Positions 59,860 through 64,000 of a DNA stretch of 64,000 nucleotides are shown piece by piece; within the stretch, counting starts at the first letter, position 1; every line of letters begins with the position of its first letter. The position numbers and the translations under genes are program-made. Under the pieces are notes generated by a model that searched no databases, had not been told where the DNA came from, and worked only from the letters and a program-made list of their open reading frames with translations. The stretch comes from Gordionus sp. m RMFG-2023. Its lineage: Eukaryota > Nematomorpha > Gordioida > Chordodea > Parachordodidae. The stretch lies in NCBI RefSeq assembly GCF_954871325.1, contig NC_088775.1:66875561-66939560 (forward strand), written 5' to 3'.

Positions 59860-60880
59860 TGCTCGATGTGGTTCGTTTTTTTAAAATTTCCATGGTTGTA
59901 GTGCTTGCCCTAAAATTTTGTTGATTGTAGTTTGCTGTAAATATATTGTGTAAATTGAAAGTATAAAATAGAATTTGCTGATAATGGTATCGGATCTTTG
60001 ATGGTTTTGCTCAATATGATTCGTTTTTTTAATTTCCATGGTTGTAGCGCTTGCCCTAAAATTTTGTTGATTGTAGTTTGCTGTAAATATATTGTGTAAA
60101 TTGAAAGTATAAAATAGAATTTACTGATAATGGTATCGGATCTTTGATGGTTTTGCTCAATATGATTCGTTTTTTTAATTTCCATGGTTGTAGCGCTTGC
60201 CCAAAAATTTTGTGTTTGCTGTAAATATATTGTGTAAATTGAAAGTATAAAATAGAATTTAATGATAATGGTATCGGATCTTTGATGATTTTGCTCAATA
60301 CGATTCCTTTTTTTAATTTCCATGGTTGTAGCGCTTGCCCTAAAATTTTGTTGATTGTAGTTTGCTGTAAATATATTGTGTAAATTGAAAGTATAAAATA
60401 GAATTTACTGATAATGGTATCGGATCTTTGATAATTTTGCTCAATACGATTCTTTTTTTTAATTTCCGTGGTTGTAGCGCTTGCCCTAAAATTTTGTTGA
60501 TTGTAGTTTGCTGTAAATATATTGTGTAAATTGAAAGTATAAAATAGAATTTACTGATAATGGTATCGGATCTTTGATGATTTTGCTCAATACGATTCTT
60601 TTTTTTAATTTCCATGGTTGTAGCGCTTGCCTTAAAATTTTGTTGATTGTAGTTTGCTGTAAATATATTGTGTAAATTGAAAGTATAGAATAGAATTTAC
60701 TGATAATGGTATCGGATCTTTGATGATTTTGCTCAATACGATTCTTTTTTTTAATTTCTATGGTTGTAGCGCTAAATTTTGTTGATTGTAGTTTGCTGTA
60801 AATATATTGTGTAAATTGAAAGTATAAAATAGAATTTACTGATTATGGTATCAGATCTTTGATGGTATTGCTCAATGTGG
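59860..60880. repeat. Tandem ~146-bp array in the Helitron 3' region (7 copies)
   Basis: Units contain TTTGCTGTAAATATATTGTG, AATTTCCATGGTTGTAGCGC and GATAATGGTATCGGATCTTT. The open frames here on the minus strand (59910-60615) repeat the unit and are not genes. Units are 95% or more alike by eye. Confidence 0.93.
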
Positions 60881-60888
60881 TATCGTTA

Positions 60889-62277
60889 TTAATTTGTAGC
60901 GACAGAATTTAATATGTCCTGATATACGACATTAAGAGTAAATACTCTATTATCATTCAAAAGTGTGCCCTGGTATTTTGTAGGTAATATTTTTATTTTC
61001 ATATTTTTTTAAAATCTGCAACGTGTTAGAGCGACATAGAGCTGACCATGGGAAAACACAGGTTCAGGAAGAAAGAACCCGACATTGTCGAATGTTTGAC
61101 CTTGACTTTTGTTTATAGTGATAACAAAAGCAGGAATTATAGGAAATTGGCGTCTTTTTAATATGAAAGGCAACCGGGAATCACTCGGGGAAAGATCAAT
61201 TCGAGGAATAAAAACGCGATGGCCGTTATGCGTTCCTGATAATATTTCAGAATCTATGAAATTATCATGTAAATTTTTGATAAGAAGTCGTGTCCCATTG
61301 CATAAGCCTCTGCTGGGATTCATGTTACGAAGAAGCATTATTATTGTCCCAACTTTAAGATTTAAAATATGAGGAGGCATTCCTGATGGGGTTTGAGAAT
61401 GAAGAAATTCAATGGGGAAATTATGTAAATCTTCAGGATTATCTGTTTGTATAGAATCAGCGCTAAAATATATCTTAGAATTTCCTGGTAGTTTTTGAAT
61501 AATTTCGTTATTTAAATTTAGGGCTATGTTATTTTTAGTGGTTAATATAATTTTTTTTGAAAATAGGTTAATATCAGATATTTGTATGGAGTCTCCATAT
61601 ATTGATTTGATTAATGAATTTTCTAATAATGAATTTGGGATTTCAATCGAATCTGGAGGGAGTAAAGGATTGGAAACATTTGATAAAGATTCAACATTCA
61701 AAAGCCAGGAATTATACTCAACATCTTCAGAAGATAACCGCATATTTTCATTCAGGTGGATAACTTTAAAATAAACCCATAAATCAGAAGACTTAAGACA
61801 CGATTCAATAATATATGCTTTTGAACTGTTTGGAATGACAGGTAAAGTTTGCCTAAAATCGCCGCCCAATAATATAACTTTACCACCGAATGGGAACTGT
61901 ATTTGCATTATATCTTTAAGTAATCTATCGATACAGCGTAAAGCGTATTTAGTCATCATTGTGGCTTCGTCAGTAATAATTAATTTGGACCTTTTAATAA
62001 CAGTAGCATCAGGGGAATGAAGACTCATGCGAGATACAGAGTTATCAACAATCGGAATAGGTAATTTAAATCCACTATGTATTGTTCTACCCCCTTTTAA
62101 AAGAATAGCGGCAATGCCTGTTGCAAACGGTAAAACTATTTGGTTGCGTCCTCTAATGTAGCACATTAGGGTATTATACAAAAAAGTTTTTCCCGATCCA
62201 CCTGGACCATCAATATAAAAACAACGCTGAGGAAAATCATTATTTTCGATAGATTGAACGATTAAATCAAAGGCTCA
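60889..62277 (-). pseudogene. Helitron PIF1-like DNA helicase region
   Basis: The minus strand carries the superfamily 1 helicase motifs in order: GPGGSGKT (Walker A, 62185-62208), TIHSGFKLPIPI (Ia), LIITDEATM (Walker B, DE), VILLGGDFRQTLPVIP (III), LNENMRLS (IV), KVGTIIMLLRN (V region) and INKSQGQTFDNVG...LYVALTRCR (VI). PIF1 domains of Helitrons unwind DNA during rolling-circle transposition. Two in-frame stops disable it: TGA at 62275-62277, just before Walker A, and TAA at 61009-61011, after ALTRCRF. The sequence continues in the same frame for 39 more codons (ILPTKYQGTLL, LNVVYQDIL) to a natural TAA at 60889-60891. Otherwise all motifs look intact. Confidence 0.92.
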
Positions 62278-63600
62278 TTTTTGTAAAAAATTTAATTTAG
62301 TAATTAGTTTCAATGCCTCAGCCTGAGCTATTAAAGTAGGAACAGGCAAATTGAAATTACTACAACAAAAACCATGGTCGTGCAATACTTTTTCTATATC
62401 TGATAAGGCCATATTAATTGCAATAGAATCTGTATGGGTATGTGCGAAATCTTCTATCATATATTTTTTAAATTTTTCCCAGAGGTTATTTTGATTTTCT
62501 GGCTGACAAAAAATACAAATAAAGGCAAAAGATTGACGCAACTGTATGGGCATTAAAAATGTTGACGCTTCTTCCATAAATGCTTCCCATTCCTTGTCAT
62601 CAACCAATAAATTTCTTTTAAAAGCCGCCTCTTTAAAAGTATTATATAAAACTCCATTTACAGTTCTCAAATATTCAAAACTTGTGGCGCCAACAACATG
62701 AAGTAATAGTAAACGTAGGAAAAATCTCTCGCTGGATTTAGGATCAACAGTATACATCCTTGAAATTATATTGTTTTGTCTTTGCCTTGGTTTCCACTTA
62801 TTAGCGCTGAAAGTATAATGATATGGTATAGTGACATATAAATATTGACGGGCATTAACATCATTTTTATTTAATTCAAACCAGGCAGTTAATTTAGTAT
62901 TTCTGCTGGCAGATTTCTCTAATGCCTGACGTTCTTGTCCTGCTATAAAATATACCGGTTGATGAAATGGCAAATGTATTGCTAATCGATTTATACCATG
63001 AGATCGATCATGCATACCATTTTCTAATAATCTCCACATGGCTTCACATGTACTTACATATCGGGCATTTATATGCATTCTAATTTCATCATGAGATTGA
63101 AGCGAATTAGTTTTAAGATCTATATTAGCGCAGTCGTATCCTTTGTAAACGTACTTAAAAATATATTTGACGGATTTTATTGATGTACATATTTCAACAT
63201 TTATGTGTGCATTAAATTTTAATAATAGATATTTGTTATAAGGGATTACGTATCGATTATCAACTGGCTTACCTCCGACATGAATAAAACCCTTATCTCT
63301 ACGTTGATAAAATGGATATCCATTCGCATTGTGTTGAGATTCTTTTTGAAAATCTTTCGGAAATTTTTTTGTACACGAACCATTTTCCATGCATGGTGAG
63401 TGAGGATTCAAAATACCACATGGTCCATGTATCATAAAGCGAGTTACAATATCATATAATCGGGGTTCGATATTTTTATCTGGGATTTCAGCTCGAACAA
63501 AATTATCTATACACTCGGTTGTTTCAATTTTATTATTTTCGCTTAATATAATGAGCAGATGAGCATGAGGTAATCCTCTCTTTTGAAATTCTATGGTATA
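62278..63600 (-). pseudogene. Helitron Rep nuclease (HUH and Tyr motifs) and linker to helicase
   Basis: The frame contains GLPHAHLLIIL with the HUH metal-binding motif (H-A-H at 63559-63567). Next come IHGPCG...PCMENGSCTKKFPK and, about 100 residues later, KYIFKYVYKGYD (63131-63172), which carries the two catalytic-type tyrosines of Helitron Rep. Then follow the W-R-L and F-H-Q-P-V-Y-F linker blocks typical of Helitron proteins (NARYVSTCEAMWRL, LAIHLPFHQPVYF) and YLRTVNGVLYNTF. The frame is in line with the helicase but separated from it by the TGA at 62275. Upstream it joins the N-terminal block only by a frameshift (between about 63570 and 63690). Confidence 0.9.
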
Positions 63601-63983
63601 AACATACGCCGAACATTTGCCAAAGAAATCTTTTTTAATAATATCGTGTAATAATTCAGATAATTTAAATGAAAAACTCTACCTAATAAATCAGGTCTAT
63701 CCGAAGGGTTCTGTCCTTTATAAAGATTTTCTTTAATTTCCCTCCAATTGGGATTGCATGTAAAAGTTATAAATAAATCAGGCTTACCAAACTTAGAAAC
63801 GAAAGCCATAGCATCATGATATCGTTCACGCATGTTTCTTTCGGACCCCTGAAAAGAAGAAGGCAAAATAACGGCTCTTCCTAGAGCTAAATTAGTATTA
63901 TCATTTGCTTTAGAAATATGATCCATAAGCCCTGAATATTCCTCTACACGTAATTTTGATTGGTTTAATTTTATATAATTCAA
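63591..63983 (-). pseudogene. Helitron N-terminal (Helitron_like_N) region
   Basis: The minus strand reads GRAVILPSSFQGSERNMRER, YHDAMAFVSKFGKPDLFITF and TCNPNWREIKENL...GQNPSDRPDLLGRVF. This is the Helitron-like N domain that precedes the HUH nuclease. After GRVF the frame turns into a short unrelated tail. The correct continuation (LSELLHDIIKKDFF, then KCSAYVYTIEFQKRG) lies in the frame of the downstream Rep block, so a small indel near 63670-63680 broke the gene. The true start is beyond 64000. Confidence 0.9.
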
Positions 63984-64000
63984 ATTATTAGCTTCGACTT

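Larger units (their letters stand above)
59368..64000 (-). mobile_element. Autonomous-type Helitron, 3' part (5' end beyond the window)
   Basis: The minus strand carries Rep (HUH) and PIF1-like helicase regions (63983 down to 60889), a tandem array (60880-59860) and a canonical 3' terminus. That terminus is hairpin CCCGTC..GACGGG (59379-59396), a short AT spacer (ATTAG), then CTAG|T at 59371-59367. The Helitron rule (hairpin, then CTRR, insertion before T) is met. Coding is interrupted by one frameshift and two stops. The 5' TC end is not in the window. Confidence 0.93.

Noticed and set aside
59910-60615. Three similar 80-137 codon frames on the minus strand
   Set aside because: They repeat with the 146-bp tandem unit in the Helitron 3' region and have no start context or domain.

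Overview
The window looks like a very AT-rich, transposon-choked nuclear genome of an invertebrate animal. Two host genes are visible. Both have GT-AG introns, some extremely short (33-55 bp). One is a SAM-domain gene of neurabin/spinophilin type, with its 3' part at 172-3101. The other is a complete four-exon ribosomal protein eL33 (RPL35A) gene at 52433-52920. The neurabin-like SAM gene argues for a metazoan. I cannot name the species.

Nearly everything else is mobile DNA in nested layers. Left part (3.3-14.5 kb): a hAT element (3324-6815) sits inside the terminal repeat of a TA-flanked MITE and itself carries two smaller MITEs. It is followed by a 1.5-kb hAT with a decayed transposase (8590-10100), a 367-bp MITE (10211-10577) and a 915-bp hAT-type element (13618-14532). 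Most of these have clear 8-bp target-site duplications (TSDs). From 14.9 to 20.4 kb, a short non-autonomous LTR element (15148-17398, TSD ATACC) has split one LTR of an older minus-strand retroelement that keeps an RNase H-like fragment (18860-19363).

The most striking region is 23.2-45.0 kb, a concentric, imperfect inverted repeat of about 22 kb. From outside in, its arms are a hAT family with CATAGGCGTAGCC ends, a Helitron 3' end, and a CAGAGTTGTACA element with arrays of ~118-bp repeats. Inside those are a ~116-bp minisatellite and 5' halves of a BED-finger hAT gene. The unique centre (30.85-33.57 kb) holds remnants of a KRBA2/SCAND3-like integrase: a split zinc-binding domain, a C-terminal domain and a Cys-rich tail, without a catalytic core. 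A piggyBac element (25684-27407) interrupts one arm, and the other arm preserves the empty TTAA site. A second piggyBac relic with fold-back arms lies at 36.1-39.4 kb.

From 45.0 to 52.3 kb another member of the CATAGGC hAT family is interrupted by a BEL/Gypsy-like LTR element (45167-48401) and by a hAT element (48600-52005) that contains a ~560-bp tetranucleotide array. The eL33 gene follows. After it come tandem duplications and satellite-like repeats up to 59.2 kb.

The right end (59368-64000, minus strand) is the 3' part of an autonomous-type Helitron: HUH Rep nuclease, PIF1-type helicase, a 146-bp tandem array in the 3' region, and a terminal hairpin followed by CTAG|T. Its reading frame is broken by one frameshift and two in-frame stops, so this copy looks recently dead. 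Its 5' end lies beyond the window.

How the parts relate: the host genes are islands. The transposons show a readable order of insertion because many TSDs, and one empty site, survive. No CRISPR array, rRNA or tRNA gene was seen.
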